Source of the DNA: Gilliamella sp. WF3-4
GTDB taxonomy: Bacteria > Pseudomonadota > Gammaproteobacteria > Enterobacterales > Orbaceae
NCBI RefSeq assembly: GCF_001690275.1
Contig: NZ_LZGW01000024.1
Coordinates: 1-39,134, forward strand
Reading direction: 5' to 3'
Length of the DNA stretch: 39,134 nucleotides
Shown here: positions 1-11,682 of the stretch, in pieces
How positions within the stretch are numbered: position 1 is the first letter of the stretch
How the letters are laid out: every line of letters begins with the position of its first letter
Made by a program: the position numbers and the translations under genes
The notes under the pieces: model-generated
Databases searched by the model: none
Told to the model about the DNA's origin: nothing
Seen by the model: the letters and a program-made list of their open reading frames with translations, nothing else

Positions 1-598
1 ATTTAGCCCAGTTGGTAAAGGTTTTTCCTGTAAATTCTGGCCCATTATCGACCCGTATTTTTAATGGATACCCATGATATTCGGCCAGTTTATCTAAGTA
101 ACGGGTAATCCTTCCTGCTGGTAAGCTTACTGCAATATCAATACCTAACGCCTCACGATTAAAGTCATCGATGACATTGAATGTTCTAAAGCGACGTTGA
201 TTACGGCTACTGTCACTCATAAAATCCATTGACCAACATTCACCTTGTTTATTGGGGACTAATAACCTTTCTGGGCATCGTGGAGGAATGCGTTTTTTAC
301 GCTTTACCCTGAGATTAAGCTTTAATTCACAATACACCCGATATATCCGTTTATGATTCCATTGATAGCCGAGCTTTCTGATACGATTAAAACATTTAGG
401 AAAGCCCCAGCGTAAATGCCTATCTGTGATAGCATTCAACACCGAAACAATCACTGAATCATCCTGTAACTTAGGTTGATAATAGTAAGCACAACGGCTT
501 AAGCCAACAATAGCACAACTCATAACAATAGTAACCGAATGATTTTGTTGTAGTTGCTGTGCCCACGTTTTACGTGACTTTGTGGGCACTAAAGCTTT
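1..598 (-). CDS. IS3-family transposase OrfB, C-terminus beyond the window
   Basis: This frame is open for about 199 codons and runs off the left edge. It starts in the -1 frame after the slippery site, with no ATG of its own, and reads KALVPTKSRKTWAQQL, then the HTH_21-like segment and the integrase core. Two catalytic acidic residues of the D,D(35)E triad are visible: Asp in WSMDFMSD (codon 224-226) and Asp in RVDNGPEF (codon 47-49), 59 residues apart. The Glu would lie outside the window. No stop or frameshift is seen in this part. Expression would need -1 frameshifting from OrfA, and OrfA is broken. Confidence 0.85.
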
Positions 599-828
599 TT
601 TATGATTTCTTCCTGAAGCTGGGATTTTAAGCTCAGTTCGGCAAACATCTGTTTAAGCTTACGGTTTTCCGCTTCCAGCTCCTTTAAGCGTTTGATATCC
701 GACGTTTCCATACCGCCGTATTTTTCTCGCCATTTATAAAAAGTTGAATTACCCATGTCCTATTTACGGCACAGCTCTTTAACGGGAATACCAACCTCTG
801 CTTCTTTTAAAATAGCTACGATAGTTAC
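589..828 (-). pseudogene. IS3-family OrfA (transposase DNA-binding subunit), broken
   Basis: The frame reads VTIVAILKEAEVGIPVKELCRK, then an in-frame TAG at 760-762, then DMGNSTFYKWREKYGG, METSDIKRLKELEAENRKL and a terminal helix ending at TAG 589-591. This is the helix-turn-helix plus leucine-zipper layout of IS3 OrfA. The stop replaces the residue normally found between CRK and GMGNSTFY, usually Tyr. The N-terminal ten or so residues and the ATG are absent, and an in-frame TAA lies at 835-837. The gene therefore has two independent lesions. Confidence 0.85.
595..601 (-). other. Programmed -1 frameshift heptamer A AAA AAG
   Basis: On the minus strand OrfA reads ATA AAA AAG CTT TAG. The heptamer A AAA AAG is in the correct phase (X XXY YYZ) for tandem slippage into the OrfB frame, and the OrfA stop lies one codon further on. 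This is the classical IS3-family control of OrfAB fusion synthesis. The signal is intact although OrfA is not. Confidence 0.8.
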
Positions 829-842
829 CCTATTTTAGGAGG

Positions 843-872
843 TAGTTATATATAGTTATATATAGTGATACT
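843..872. repeat. 10-bp tandem repeat at the IS boundary
   Basis: The unit TAGTTATATA occurs exactly at 843-852 and 853-862, and in degenerate form (TAGTGATACT) at 863-872. GGTAGT at 841-846 and ACTACC at 870-875 form a short inverted repeat flanking the array. It lies where OrfA similarity is lost. Confidence 0.7.
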
Positions 873-910
873 ACCATTCTATAAACTTTGATTAACATAG
901 AAACTCAAAA

Positions 911-1537
911 TCATTCTTTACATAGGTTTTCATTTATCTGCTTTAAAAAACATTGATATTCAAGCTCAATTTCTTTTTTGGCTTCTTGAGATAAAGTAGC
1001 CACATGAAATCGATGTAATGAACTATACAAGGCAAATAATATATTAATTGAGATGGAGGCTTTTTTTTGTTTTATCTTAAAATAAGCATCTAAATACCCT
1101 ACTTTTTTCAGTGTCTCAACATCTGTAATTCCTACACTACACAATAATCTTTCCAATGACAAAGTCATGTTTGGTAACTCTTTTATTCTTTTTGCCTTAA
1201 TTTCATTTTTTTCATATTGTTCTTTTTTAGTATAGGTGATCACCATTTTTACCATTGCTAACAATTTATCTTGATCTTTAAATAACTCATCACTAACTTT
1301 ATAATAATCAAGTAATTTTATTGACATCCCTGTTGTTATACTCAACGGTTGCATACCTAAATCGATAAAAAATGAGCGGTAATTGGAATGCCCCCTTAAA
1401 TAAAATTCTTTTCGAGTAATCCAACCAAACATGATATTTTTACTATTAACACTAAATCCACCAAAAAATGTTTTGAGTGAAATATCTTCAACGTCAGAAA
1501 GTTCTGTTAAAATTCGATTAGCAAATGTTGAGCACAT
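911..1537 (-). CDS. sxy: Sxy/TfoX competence regulator
   Basis: This is a 208-residue protein (E. coli Sxy has 209) with the TfoX N-terminal domain, including FGGFSVNSKNIMFGWI and EFYLRGH, and a TfoX C-terminal domain starting near ELPNMTLSLERLLCSVGI, which matches the RLKDLPNMSFHLETLLGEVGI region of E. coli Sxy. Sxy acts with cAMP-CRP to switch on DNA-uptake genes through CRP-S promoters. The ATG at 1535-1537 is preferred over an upstream in-frame TTG at 1562-1564, because it gives the family length and has a weak GGATGGGA-like Shine-Dalgarno. A CRP-S-like site lies about 105 bp upstream, suggesting autoregulation. The broken IS is immediately downstream, and no clear terminator is seen. Confidence 0.93.
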   Translation of the reverse strand: MCSTFANRILTELSDVEDISLKTFFGGFSVNSKNIMFGWITRKEFYLRGHSNYRSFFIDLGMQPLSITTGMSIKLLDYYKVSDELFKDQDKLLAMVKMVITYTKKEQYEKNEIKAKRIKELPNMTLSLERLLCSVGITDVETLKKVGYLDAYFKIKQKKASISINILFALYSSLHRFHVATLSQEAKKEIELEYQCFLKQINENLCKE

Positions 1538-1639
1538 AATTAATTCCCATCCAAACTTTATCAAGTAACTGAAATGACTTACTAATTAATCTAATTTATA
1601 GCTACTTTATATTCAAATGATTTCTAAATAAATTCATAA

Positions 1640-1661
1640 TTATGCGATCTGTATTCCATAT
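1640..1661 (-). promoter_or_regulatory. CRP-S-like site upstream of sxy
   Basis: The plus strand reads TGCGATCTGTATTCCA at 1643-1658 with AT-rich flanks. The left half TGCGATC is the hallmark of Sxy-dependent CRP-S sites (TGCGA-N6-TCGCA); the right half (TTCCA) is degraded. It lies in the 5' region of sxy and reads into it on the minus strand. E. coli sxy is known to be positively autoregulated through a CRP-S site, which makes the position meaningful. The assignment rests on motif reading only. Confidence 0.5.
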
Positions 1662-1854
1662 ATAAATATTAAATGCTTTATTACTTGATAAATTATATTT
1701 TTATAAAATTAAGTTAATTTTTGTTAAAAGTAATTAAGAAATAATAATTCTTAAAAAAAGAAAAATCGCTTTAACATTGTTATTCTGTTGTAATAATTAT
1801 ACAATCAAAGCCAGTTAACTGAATGGTATTCAATTTTTGTCAAATCGAATCAAC

Positions 1855-2478
1855 ATGATAAAAAACATCATTGCTTTATTTTTTATGTTTCACTCTTTTG
1901 TCGCCTTTGCCGATAAATTACCATTAATTGATTCATTCACCCCCTGCACTCCTGATTTTTTTCAACAGATTTATGCTAGCAAAGATGAATTAGAAAAATA
2001 TACAAACATTACACTTTTTAAGCAAAATCAAGCTTATATTCCCGTCGAAAATCGCTCTGATATAGCTAAAAACTTTGTTTATTTCAAAACACCCATGACT
2101 TATAAAAATTTAACAATCACAGGCTATTACGATAGTGCTATGGATCTTGGAAAAATAGGAAAATATTATTTCTGGGGATTTATTATCGATAATGAGATTA
2201 GCCAAATCAAAGAGACATTAAATTTCATAGATTGGAAAAAGATGGAAGAAGATGTGCTCTATATTGGAAACCCAATGATTCGTAGTATTAATGATGATAT
2301 CCAACTCTGGCATAAAAACACTGGCACCGTCGTTGGTGTAAAAACTATTCCTGCACCAGATACAACCGAAAAGCTATTATTGCTTGAAAAAGCGCCGAAT
2401 ATGACGCTTCTTATTTGTTCTATTCAAGGTGTTGTAACATCCGAATTACTTAAACAAGAACGACCTGATATTCAATAA
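1855..2478 (+). CDS. Secreted/periplasmic protein of unknown function
   Basis: I do not recognise this 207-residue protein. It begins MIKNIIALFFMFHSFVAFADK, a typical Sec signal peptide with likely cleavage after AFA (about residue 19), so the mature protein should be periplasmic or exported. The mature part is rich in aromatic and charged residues with no repeats. It has only two cysteines (in PCTP and LLICS), which could form a disulfide. The start is taken at the ATG at 1855 because it begins the signal peptide; a TTG lies six codons upstream. Shine-Dalgarno sequence is poor. It ends 6 bp before the stop of convergent glnB, with no obvious terminator. Function cannot be inferred from its neighbours. 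Confidence 0.75.
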   Translation: MIKNIIALFFMFHSFVAFADKLPLIDSFTPCTPDFFQQIYASKDELEKYTNITLFKQNQAYIPVENRSDIAKNFVYFKTPMTYKNLTITGYYDSAMDLGKIGKYYFWGFIIDNEISQIKETLNFIDWKKMEEDVLYIGNPMIRSINDDIQLWHKNTGTVVGVKTIPAPDTTEKLLLLEKAPNMTLLICSIQGVVTSELLKQERPDIQ

Positions 2479-2484
2479 TTAAAA

Positions 2485-4450
<1,966 letters not shown>

Positions 4451-4570
4451 ACAAAATTAAATACCACAAATCAAAATTGTTGATAAGTTTAAATGATTCT
4501 AAGTTGCGCTGCCACATTTTTATCGCTAACATGCAACAATAAATTGGCTTTCATTTTTCTGGATATTATT

Positions 4571-5650
4571 ATGCAAAAAATTCTAAATGTAGCATTAACT
4601 AAACGCAGCTACCCTATTACTATTGGTGAAAATCTACTTAATGAATTTGAGCATTTTAAACTTCAGACTGGTCAACGCGTACTTATTGCGACCAACGAAA
4701 CAATCGCCCCACTTTATTTACAAACATTAATTAACATGCTTGAAAAGCATGGTGTAAAGACCAGTTCAGTGATTGTGCCTGATGGTGAAAAATATAAAAC
4801 CATGGAAACTTGGAATACCATTTTAACAGCGTTGCTAGCCAATAATCACACTCGTAGCAGTATTGTTATTGCACTAGGCGGAGGTGTCATTGGTGATGTT
4901 ACTGGCTTTGCAGCCTCTGCTTACCAACGAGGCATTAAGTTTATCCAAGTACCAACCACCTTGCTATCACAGGTTGATTCATCGGTTGGGGGCAAAACAG
5001 CCATTAACCACCCACTGGGTAAAAATATGATAGGCGCATTTTATCAACCACAATCGGTTGTCATTGATATTAATTGTTTAAAAACATTGCCTCAACGAGA
5101 GCTTTCCGCAGGGCTGGCTGAGGTGATTAAATACGGTATTATTTTAGATGCTCAATTTTTTGCTTGGTTAGAAACCCATATCAACGATGTGCTAAACTTA
5201 GATGTTGATGCTACAAGTTACTGTATTTATCGTTGTTGCGAACTTAAAGCGCAAGTGGTCGCTGCCGACGAGACAGAACAAGGTATGCGCGCACTGTTAA
5301 ACCTTGGTCACACATATGGTCACGCTATTGAAGCAGAACTAGGGTATGGAAACTGGCTACATGGTGAAGCAGTCAGTGTTGGCATGTTAATGGCAGCGCA
5401 AACAGCCAAAAGATTAGGTAAATTAACAGATGCTGAAATAGATCGCATTAAAAACCTGTTAATAAGAGCAAAACTTCCTGTCGTAAGACCATCACAAATG
5501 TCTATTGAATCCTATCTTCCACATATGATGCGCGATAAAAAAGTGATCTCGGGACAGTTAAGGCTAGTTATACCAACTAAGATTGGCCATGCTGAAGTAA
5601 TCGATGGAATTGATAAAAACCTAGTTTTAGATTCTATTTCGAGCAGCTAG
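4571..5650 (+). CDS. aroB: 3-dehydroquinate synthase (AroB)
   Basis: A 359-residue enzyme (E. coli 362) converting DAHP to 3-dehydroquinate, the second shikimate step. NAD-binding and active-site segments are visible: [26 protein letters not shown] (about 103-116) and the [17 protein letters not shown] block. Likely zinc ligands are Glu184 (GLAEVIKYG), His247 ([11 protein letters not shown]) and His264 ([10 protein letters not shown]). The ATG at 4571 is used because similarity starts there; the frame extends 26 codons upstream with unrelated sequence. GGAT lies upstream as a weak ribosome binding site. aroK, the usual partner, is not adjacent. The gene diverges from nadE across about 120 bp. 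Confidence 0.97.
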   Translation: MQKILNVALTKRSYPITIGENLLNEFEHFKLQTGQRVLIATNETIAPLYLQTLINMLEKHGVKTSSVIVPDGEKYKTMETWNTILTALLANNHTRSSIVIALGGGVIGDVTGFAASAYQRGIKFIQVPTTLLSQVDSSVGGKTAINHPLGKNMIGAFYQPQSVVIDINCLKTLPQRELSAGLAEVIKYGIILDAQFFAWLETHINDVLNLDVDATSYCIYRCCELKAQVVAADETEQGMRALLNLGHTYGHAIEAELGYGNWLHGEAVSVGMLMAAQTAKRLGKLTDAEIDRIKNLLIRAKLPVVRPSQMSIESYLPHMMRDKKVISGQLRLVIPTKIGHAEVIDGIDKNLVLDSISSS

Positions 5651-5718
5651 CCTTATACTGATTAATTGAATACGTATCAATTTTTTACTGAAACATAGTC
5701 ATTACCTGAAATTGCTTT

Positions 5719-5750
5719 ACACAACTAAATAAGCAATTATTTAGTTGTGT
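5719..5750. repeat. Perfect 14-bp inverted repeat downstream of aroB
   Basis: ACACAACTAAATAA (5719-5732), loop GCAA, and TTATTTAGTTGTGT (5737-5750) form a perfect 14-bp stem with a GCAA tetraloop. It starts 68 bp after the aroB stop. No T-run follows on either strand, so it is not a canonical intrinsic terminator. It may stabilise the aroB 3' end. Confidence 0.7.
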
Positions 5751-5890
5751 TGATGAACAGACTTTAATATTACTAACAGGTGTTACATTCAATACATGAT
5801 TATCACTACCCTATCCTATGTAATGCTAAATAGCGATAATAAACTATTCCTTGAAAAAATTAGATAAACAAAAATGAACACCCCATCAGA

Positions 5891-5908
5891 TGTAAAAATA
5901 AGTTTACA
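5891..5908 (+). promoter_or_regulatory. TyrR-box-like site (distal)
   Basis: TGTAAAAATAAGTTTACA is an exact match to the TyrR consensus TGTAAA-N6-TTTACA. It lies about 207 bp before the aroF start. E. coli aroF likewise has an upstream third box. No tyrR gene is in the window, so TyrR is inferred. Confidence 0.65.
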
Positions 5909-6028
5909 ATTACACTTACTTTTATTTGATTGATTTCATATAAACTATTTTTTATTTTACTTTACATAATATAACCACAATAAATTTCCTTTATTCTAAG
6001 CAAACAATAAGAATTTTATTTACTATTA

Positions 6029-6046
6029 TGTAATTTTGTGTTTACA
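6029..6046 (+). promoter_or_regulatory. TyrR-box-like site (middle)
   Basis: TGTAATTTTGTGTTTACA matches TGTAAA-N6-TTTACA with one mismatch. Its start is 31 bp, about three helical turns, from the start of the next box, which would place two TyrR dimers on the same DNA face. Confidence 0.65.
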
Positions 6047-6059
6047 TACTAGTCGTCTA

Positions 6060-6077
6060 TGTAATTAATATTTTACA
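6060..6077 (+). promoter_or_regulatory. TyrR-box-like site (proximal)
   Basis: TGTAATTAATATTTTACA matches TGTAAA-N6-TTTACA with one mismatch. It ends 37 bp before the aroF ATG and probably overlaps the promoter or start of the transcript, a position suited to repression. Confidence 0.65.
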
Positions 6078-6114
6078 TATAAAATATTTGAATGGTTTTA
6101 ACAAGGAAAGCAAA

Positions 6115-7200
6115 ATGTTAAAAGATACGCTAAATAATGTCCGAATTAAAGATGAACACATGTTAATCACACCTGAAGAAATAAAACAGCTTTACCCGTT
6201 ATCCCACGATCTAGAAAACCAAATTGCCTTATCAAGACAAACTATCGTTGATATTTTAGAGCGTCGAGATCATCGATTGCTTATCGTATGTGGTCCTTGC
6301 TCTATTCATGATACTGAGGCAGCACTTGAATATGCACATAAATTAAAAAAGCTATCGGACGAAATGAAAGATAATTTATTTATCGTCATGCGTGTCTATT
6401 TTGAAAAACCTAGAACAACCGTGGGTTGGAAAGGTATGATTAACGATCCTCATATGGATAGTTCATTTGATATTGAACATGGATTAAAAAAAGCACGTAA
6501 ATTACTACTGGATATCACTAAAATTGGTTTACCAATTGCAACCGAAGCGTTAGATCCTAATACTCCGCAATATATTGGTGATTTAATTAGTTGGTCAGCA
6601 ATCGGTGCAAGAACAACCGAATCCCAAACGCATCGAGAAATGGCTTCAGGACTATCCATGCCGGTTGGTTTTAAAAATGGAACCGATGGGAGCTTAGATG
6701 TGGCAATTAATGCAATGAAATCTGCATCTATGGCGCACCGCTTTGTTGGTATTAATCAACAAGGGCAGGTTACAATATTACAAACTATGGGTAATCCGCA
6801 TGGTCATGTTATTTTACGTGGCGGTAAAACACCTAATTTTGATGCTGAAAATGTGGCAGTGTGTGAAACACAAATGAAAAAGGCAGGTTTATTACCTAAT
6901 TTAATGATTGACTGTAGCCATGCCAATTCTAATAAAGATTATCGTAACCAACCGATTGTTGCTGATACTATTATTGATCAAATCGAAAAAGGTAATAATT
7001 CCATTATTGGTGTGATGATTGAAAGTAATTTATTTGAAGGGAATCAACCGTCAGAACAACCTCAAGAAAACTTGAAATATGGTGTGTCTGTTACTGATGC
7101 TTGTATTAGTTGGGAAACAACTGAACAATTATTACAAAAAATGAATAACCAGTTAGCTAAGTCATTAACTCAAAGACAAAAACAATCAGCGCAAGCTTAA
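6115..7200 (+). CDS. aroF: DAHP synthase, tyrosine-sensitive type (AroF)
   Basis: A 361-residue class I DAHP synthase that condenses phosphoenolpyruvate and erythrose-4-phosphate, the first shikimate step. Conserved segments include VCGPCSIHD, RVYFEKPRTTVGWKG, INDPHMD, GARTTESQTHREMASGLS and DCSHANSNKDY. The N-terminus (MLKDTLNNVRIKDE) and the ATEALDPN, FVGINQQGQV and SSEQ-like segments match E. coli AroF much better than AroG or AroH, so tyrosine feedback is expected. The start is the ATG at 6115 with AAGGAAAG upstream; nine further codons upstream are not conserved. tyrA, its usual operon partner, is absent: a terminator follows directly. Three TyrR-like boxes precede it. Confidence 0.95.
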   Translation: MLKDTLNNVRIKDEHMLITPEEIKQLYPLSHDLENQIALSRQTIVDILERRDHRLLIVCGPCSIHDTEAALEYAHKLKKLSDEMKDNLFIVMRVYFEKPRTTVGWKGMINDPHMDSSFDIEHGLKKARKLLLDITKIGLPIATEALDPNTPQYIGDLISWSAIGARTTESQTHREMASGLSMPVGFKNGTDGSLDVAINAMKSASMAHRFVGINQQGQVTILQTMGNPHGHVILRGGKTPNFDAENVAVCETQMKKAGLLPNLMIDCSHANSNKDYRNQPIVADTIIDQIEKGNNSIIGVMIESNLFEGNQPSEQPQENLKYGVSVTDACISWETTEQLLQKMNNQLAKSLTQRQKQSAQA

Positions 7201-7226
7201 TCTTTGTAAACAACAATCATAAAAAA

Positions 7227-7257
7227 ATCGCCGATGTTATCATCGGCGATATTGTTT
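7227..7257. terminator. Bidirectional intrinsic terminator between aroF and purL
   Basis: ATCGCCGATG (7227-7236), loop TTAT, and CATCGGCGAT (7241-7250) make a perfect 10-bp GC-containing stem. It is followed by ATTGTTTTTA on the plus strand and by seven T on the minus strand. It sits between the two convergent stops and can serve both genes; the purL side is the stronger. Confidence 0.9.
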
Positions 7258-7273
7258 TTAGTGTGAACTGAAC

Positions 7274-10200
7274 TTACCCAAGTTGCTTACGCACATTACG
7301 GAACATTCGCATCCAAGGACTATCTTCGCCCCAGTTATCAGGATGCCATGAATTGGTCACAGTCCTAAATACTCGCTCGGGATGTGGCATCATAATGGTT
7401 ACACGTCCATCTTTGGATGTTACGGCAGTAATACCATTTGGCGAGCCATTTGGATTGGCAGGGTATTGTTGAGTTACTTTGCCAAAGTGGTCAATATAGC
7501 GTACTGCAATTAATCCAGAGGTTTCTAATTTGTGAAGATGACTATCATCGCAGACTTCAACACACCCTTCCCCGTGTGAAACCGCAATTGGCATATGTGA
7601 GCCATTCATATCAGTAAAGAATAATGAAGGACTAGGTTGAATTTGCACTAAACTAAAGCGCGCTTCAAAACGCTCGGATAAATTGCGTACAAAACGAGGC
7701 CACAAATCAGCGCCCGGAATTAAATCCTTTAAATTCGACATCATCTGACAACCGTTACAAACCCCTAGTGATAGGGTATCTTGACGATGGAAGAATTGCT
7801 CAAATTCATCACGTACTTTTTCGTTAAATAAAATTGATTTAGCCCAGCCTTCACCAGCCCCTAAAACATCACCATAAGAAAAACCGCCACAAGCCACCAG
7901 TGTATTAAATTGGCTAAGCGTAATGCGACCTGAAAGTAAATCTGTCATATGCACATCGACTGCTTCAAAGCCAGCCCTATCAAATGCAGCAGCCATTTCA
8001 ACATGAGAATTAACACCTTGCTCACGTAAAATTGCCACTTTCGGTTTGCTCCCTTTGGCTATATAAGGCGCGGCAATATCTTGCATTGGATCAAAGGTAA
8101 GCTTCACATTCAAGCCCGGATCGTCTTCATTCTGTTTAGCTTGATGTTCTTGATCTGCACATTCAGGATTATCTCGTAAGCGTTGCATCTGCCATGTCGT
8201 TTCTGCCCACCATGTTCTTAAAGTTGAACGTGATTCGCTGTATACCATCGAGGTATTATTACGCACAATGAATTGCTGACCAGCTTTAGCCGATCCTAAC
8301 TGATGAATAGCATGAGAAAGCCCAAACTGCTTAAAGCAATTCATGACTTCATCTAAATCACTACCACGAATTTGAATAACTGCACCTAGCTCCTCATTAA
8401 ATAAAGAAGCAATCACATCACGACCAAGGGAATGAATATCAACATCAATACCACAATGCCCAGCAAATGCCATTTCTGCCAAAGTAACCAATAGACCACC
8501 ATCGGAACGATCATGGTAAGCAAGTAAAGATTTTTGAGCTATTAACGTTTGGATAGCTTGATAAAAAGAAGCTAATTCTTTGGCATCGTGAACATCAGCC
8601 GTTCTTTGCCCTAGGTGACGATAAACTTGTGCTAATGCGGTTGCACCTAATGCTTGATGACCTTTTGATAAATCAACAAATAATAATAAATTATCTTCAT
8701 CTGTATCAAGTTGTGGTGTGACGGTTTTGCGCACATCTTCCACGCGAGCAAATGCAGAAATCACTAACGACAACGGTGAAGTTACCGTTTTTTGCTCACC
8801 ATCTTGTTGCCATGTGGTTTTCATTGACATGGAATCTTTACCAACTGGAATGGCTAAGCCTAATGCAGGGCATAACTCTTCACCAATAGCTTTAACTGCT
8901 TGGTAAAGACCAGCATCTTCGCCTGGGTGCCCAGCTGCTGCCATCCAGTTAGCCGAAAGCTTAATACGCTTAATATCACCAATGTTGGTCGCCGCAATAT
9001 TGGTAATTGCCTCACCAACAGCTAAACGTGCTGATGCGGCATAATTAAGTAAGGCTACTGGCGCTCGCTCACCCATTGACATGGCTTCACCATAATAGCT
9101 ATCAAAGCTTGCTGTTGTAACAGCACAATCGGCCACGGGTACTTGCCAAGGTCCAACCATTTGATCTCGAGCAACCATACCGCTTACAGAACGGTCACCA
9201 ATCGTAATTAAAAATGTTTTTTCCGCTACAACGGGCAAATGTAGCACACGCTTTACGGCATCATATAAATTAATATCCGATGTGGAAAAACGATCGCCTT
9301 CGGCTTGACTAGATTTCACCTCTCGTAACATTTTTGGTGTTTTTCCCAATAAAACATCTAACGGCAAAGCTATCGGGTTATTATTAAAATGTTCGTCATG
9401 TAAAATCACAGCTTTATTGACGGTTGCCTCACCAATAACGGCATAAGGTGCTCGTTCACGCTGACAGAGTTCATCAAACAGCGCTAATTTATCGGGATGA
9501 ATAGCAAGAACATAACGTTCTTGTGATTCATTACACCAAATTTCTAGCGGTGACATGCTGGGTTCATCGCTAAGTATTTTGCGGAGTTCAAATTGCCCCC
9601 CACAGCCACCATCACTAACCAGTTCGGGCATCGCATTAGATAAACCACCTGCGCCCACATCATGAATAAATAAGATAGGGTTATCTTCACCAAGTTGCCA
9701 ACAACGATCGATAACTTCCTGACAACGACGTTCCATTTCTGGGTTATCTCGCTGAACAGAAGCAAAATCAAGATCCGCATCCGACTGACCAGATGTCATT
9801 GATGAAGCTGCGCCACCACCAAGCCCAATATTCATAGCTGGGCCACCTAAAACAATCAATTTAGAGCCTGCTGGAAACTCACCTTTTTGAATATGTTCAT
9901 GGCGAATATTACCAATACCGCCTGCTAGCATAATAGGCTTATGATAACCGCGAAGCTCTTCACCATTATGGCTATTAACCTTTTCTTCATAGGTACGAAA
10001 ATACCCTAATAGAGCTGGTCGCCCAAATTCATTATTGAAAGCAGCGCCACCAAGCGGACCTTCCATCATAATATCAAACGCGCTAACAATACGATCAGGC
10101 TTACCAAAATCTTGTTCCCAAGGCTGTTCAAAATGAGGAATGCGTAAGTTAGAAACGGAAAATCCGACTAATCCTGCTTTGGGCTTAGCACCTCTTCCCG

Positions 10201-11176
10201 TTGCCCCTTCATCACGAATTTCGCCACCACTTCCCGTTGCAGCTCCTGGCCAAGGAGATATGGCTGTTGGGTGATTATGCGTTTCAACTTTCATTAAAAT
10301 ATCAGCAAATTCTTGATGATATCGATAAGTTTGATTGTCATTATCAGCAAAAAAACGTCCGACTTTAGATCCGTCCATAACCGCGGCATTATCTTTATAA
10401 GCGGATGACACATAATCTGGCGTATGTTCAAAAGTATTCTTTATCATCTTAAACAATGATTTGGGTTGCTTCACACCATCAATAATCCAGTCAGCATTAA
10501 AAATCTTATGACGACAATGTTCAGAGTTTGCTTGAGCAAACATATAAAGTTCAATATCCGTTGGATTACGGTTTAATTTTTGGAAATTCTCAACCAAATA
10601 ATCAATTTCATCTGGCGCTAAAGCCAGTCCTAATTTTAAATTAGCTTCCTCTAATGCTTGGTGACCCTGTCCTAATAAGTCAATTACGGTTACTGGTGCT
10701 GGTTTATCGGCTTTAAATAATTTTTCTGCTTGAGCAAAATCCGTAAATACCGTTTCCATCATGCGATCATGAATTAAGCTTTCAAAAGCGACTTGCTGTA
10801 CTTGAGTAAAAGGGCTACTCATTTCAACATAATACGCAATACCCCGCTCAATTCGATGAACCTGCGTTAACCCACAATTATGCGCGATATCGGTTGCTTT
10901 TGATGACCAAGGCGAAATCGTTCCGGCACGAGGCGTCACTAAAAAGAGTTGTCTTTGGGTTTTATGCTCACCATTTACTTGCGTTGATTTAGGACCATAT
11001 TGCAATAACTTATCAAGCGTCAACTGGTCATCACTCGTTAAATCTTTAAACAGATCAATAAAATGAATATATTGCGCGTCAATATTAATAACGGGGATGG
11101 ATTTTTCACGGCAAACAGATAGGATTTTACTTATACGAAATGCAGATAAAGCAGAAGAACCAGCTAAAATTTTCAT
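7274..11176 (-). CDS. purL: Phosphoribosylformylglycinamidine synthase (PurL)
   Basis: A 1300-residue single-chain FGAM synthase (E. coli 1295) catalysing step four of purine synthesis: FGAR + glutamine + ATP to FGAM. It contains an N-terminal domain ([15 protein letters not shown]), the ATP-binding synthase core ([39 protein letters not shown]) and a C-terminal class I glutaminase. The glutaminase triad is Cys1140 ([10 protein letters not shown]), His1265 and Glu1267 ([10 protein letters not shown]). The ATG at 11174-11176 is chosen over one nine codons upstream because it matches the family start and has AAGAG before it. No PurR-type operator was recognised upstream. It is monocistronic here and ends at the shared terminator. 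Confidence 0.98.
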   Translation of the reverse strand: MKILAGSSALSAFRISKILSVCREKSIPVINIDAQYIHFIDLFKDLTSDDQLTLDKLLQYGPKSTQVNGEHKTQRQLFLVTPRAGTISPWSSKATDIAHNCGLTQVHRIERGIAYYVEMSSPFTQVQQVAFESLIHDRMMETVFTDFAQAEKLFKADKPAPVTVIDLLGQGHQALEEANLKLGLALAPDEIDYLVENFQKLNRNPTDIELYMFAQANSEHCRHKIFNADWIIDGVKQPKSLFKMIKNTFEHTPDYVSSAYKDNAAVMDGSKVGRFFADNDNQTYRYHQEFADILMKVETHNHPTAISPWPGAATGSGGEIRDEGATGRGAKPKAGLVGFSVSNLRIPHFEQPWEQDFGKPDRIVSAFDIMMEGPLGGAAFNNEFGRPALLGYFRTYEEKVNSHNGEELRGYHKPIMLAGGIGNIRHEHIQKGEFPAGSKLIVLGGPAMNIGLGGGAASSMTSGQSDADLDFASVQRDNPEMERRCQEVIDRCWQLGEDNPILFIHDVGAGGLSNAMPELVSDGGCGGQFELRKILSDEPSMSPLEIWCNESQERYVLAIHPDKLALFDELCQRERAPYAVIGEATVNKAVILHDEHFNNNPIALPLDVLLGKTPKMLREVKSSQAEGDRFSTSDINLYDAVKRVLHLPVVAEKTFLITIGDRSVSGMVARDQMVGPWQVPVADCAVTTASFDSYYGEAMSMGERAPVALLNYAASARLAVGEAITNIAATNIGDIKRIKLSANWMAAAGHPGEDAGLYQAVKAIGEELCPALGLAIPVGKDSMSMKTTWQQDGEQKTVTSPLSLVISAFARVEDVRKTVTPQLDTDEDNLLLFVDLSKGHQALGATALAQVYRHLGQRTADVHDAKELASFYQAIQTLIAQKSLLAYHDRSDGGLLVTLAEMAFAGHCGIDVDIHSLGRDVIASLFNEELGAVIQIRGSDLDEVMNCFKQFGLSHAIHQLGSAKAGQQFIVRNNTSMVYSESRSTLRTWWAETTWQMQRLRDNPECADQEHQAKQNEDDPGLNVKLTFDPMQDIAAPYIAKGSKPKVAILREQGVNSHVEMAAAFDRAGFEAVDVHMTDLLSGRITLSQFNTLVACGGFSYGDVLGAGEGWAKSILFNEKVRDEFEQFFHRQDTLSLGVCNGCQMMSNLKDLIPGADLWPRFVRNLSERFEARFSLVQIQPSPSLFFTDMNGSHMPIAVSHGEGCVEVCDDSHLHKLETSGLIAVRYIDHFGKVTQQYPANPNGSPNGITAVTSKDGRVTIMMPHPERVFRTVTNSWHPDNWGEDSPWMRMFRNVRKQLG

Positions 11177-11682
11177 GCTAATTACTCTTTTTAAGCTAAA
11201 CATAGGTAAAAATAGAACAACATTATAAAAGAAAGTGAACGGCGTGGCTATTTAAAACATTGATTTTACCAAAAAGATTCAGACAAATAGATGGTTAAGT
11301 ATAAAAAGAGGAGTTACTGGTGTATCTCAAGTCTAAATAAGCACAACCACTTTAGGATGTAATAAATGGTTAGCCATTGTGCAATTACTTTCCTTGCTCG
11401 TTATAAGTTGTTAATTTGAAGTTGATGTAATACATTATCTCCACCGGTAAAATGGTATAGTATCCTGAATATTTTTTACAAAAAATAAGTAAAACCCCCC
11501 ATTGTTTTGAACTTTGCAGCTCGATTAACGGCAAGGCGATTTAACAGAGATATTTATCTTAGTTTCTTTTAATTAAGTTTCTTTTAATTTTGACTAAACA
11601 ATCAATCCTAGATTGTCATACATATTATTTGATAGCCTCTGAAACAGCAAAAGATCTATCTATTTAAAAATAAAAAGAAAAA

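Larger units (their letters stand above)
1..875 (-). mobile_element. Partial, decayed IS3-family insertion sequence (IS407/IS51-like)
   Basis: Two overlapping minus-strand frames encode the OrfA helix-turn-helix protein and the OrfB DDE transposase of an IS3-family element, joined by a slippery A AAA AAG. The left end lies outside the window. The right end is unclear: OrfA lacks its first ten or so residues and start codon, and the coding frame dissolves near 829 into an AT-rich stretch with tandem repeats. No convincing terminal inverted repeat is visible there. OrfA also carries a nonsense codon, so this copy is probably inactive. The right boundary at 875 is approximate. Confidence 0.85.
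5651..6114 (+). other. aroB-aroF intergenic region with hairpin and TyrR-like sites
   Basis: These 464 bp contain no credible ORF. They hold a 14-bp hairpin (5719-5750) after aroB and three TyrR-box-like palindromes (from 5891, 6029 and 6060) before aroF. The remainder is very AT-rich with several possible -10 elements, none of which I can single out. AAGGAAAG just before 6115 is the aroF Shine-Dalgarno. Confidence 0.6.

Noticed and set aside
4493-4570. Upstream ATG giving AroB 26 extra residues
   Set aside because: The extension is not part of the AroB family and overlaps the divergent promoter region.
7274-11176. Long opposite-strand frames inside purL (for example 8718-8906 and 9544-9780)
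   Set aside because: They are shadows of a strongly conserved coding sequence, without their own start signals or similarity.
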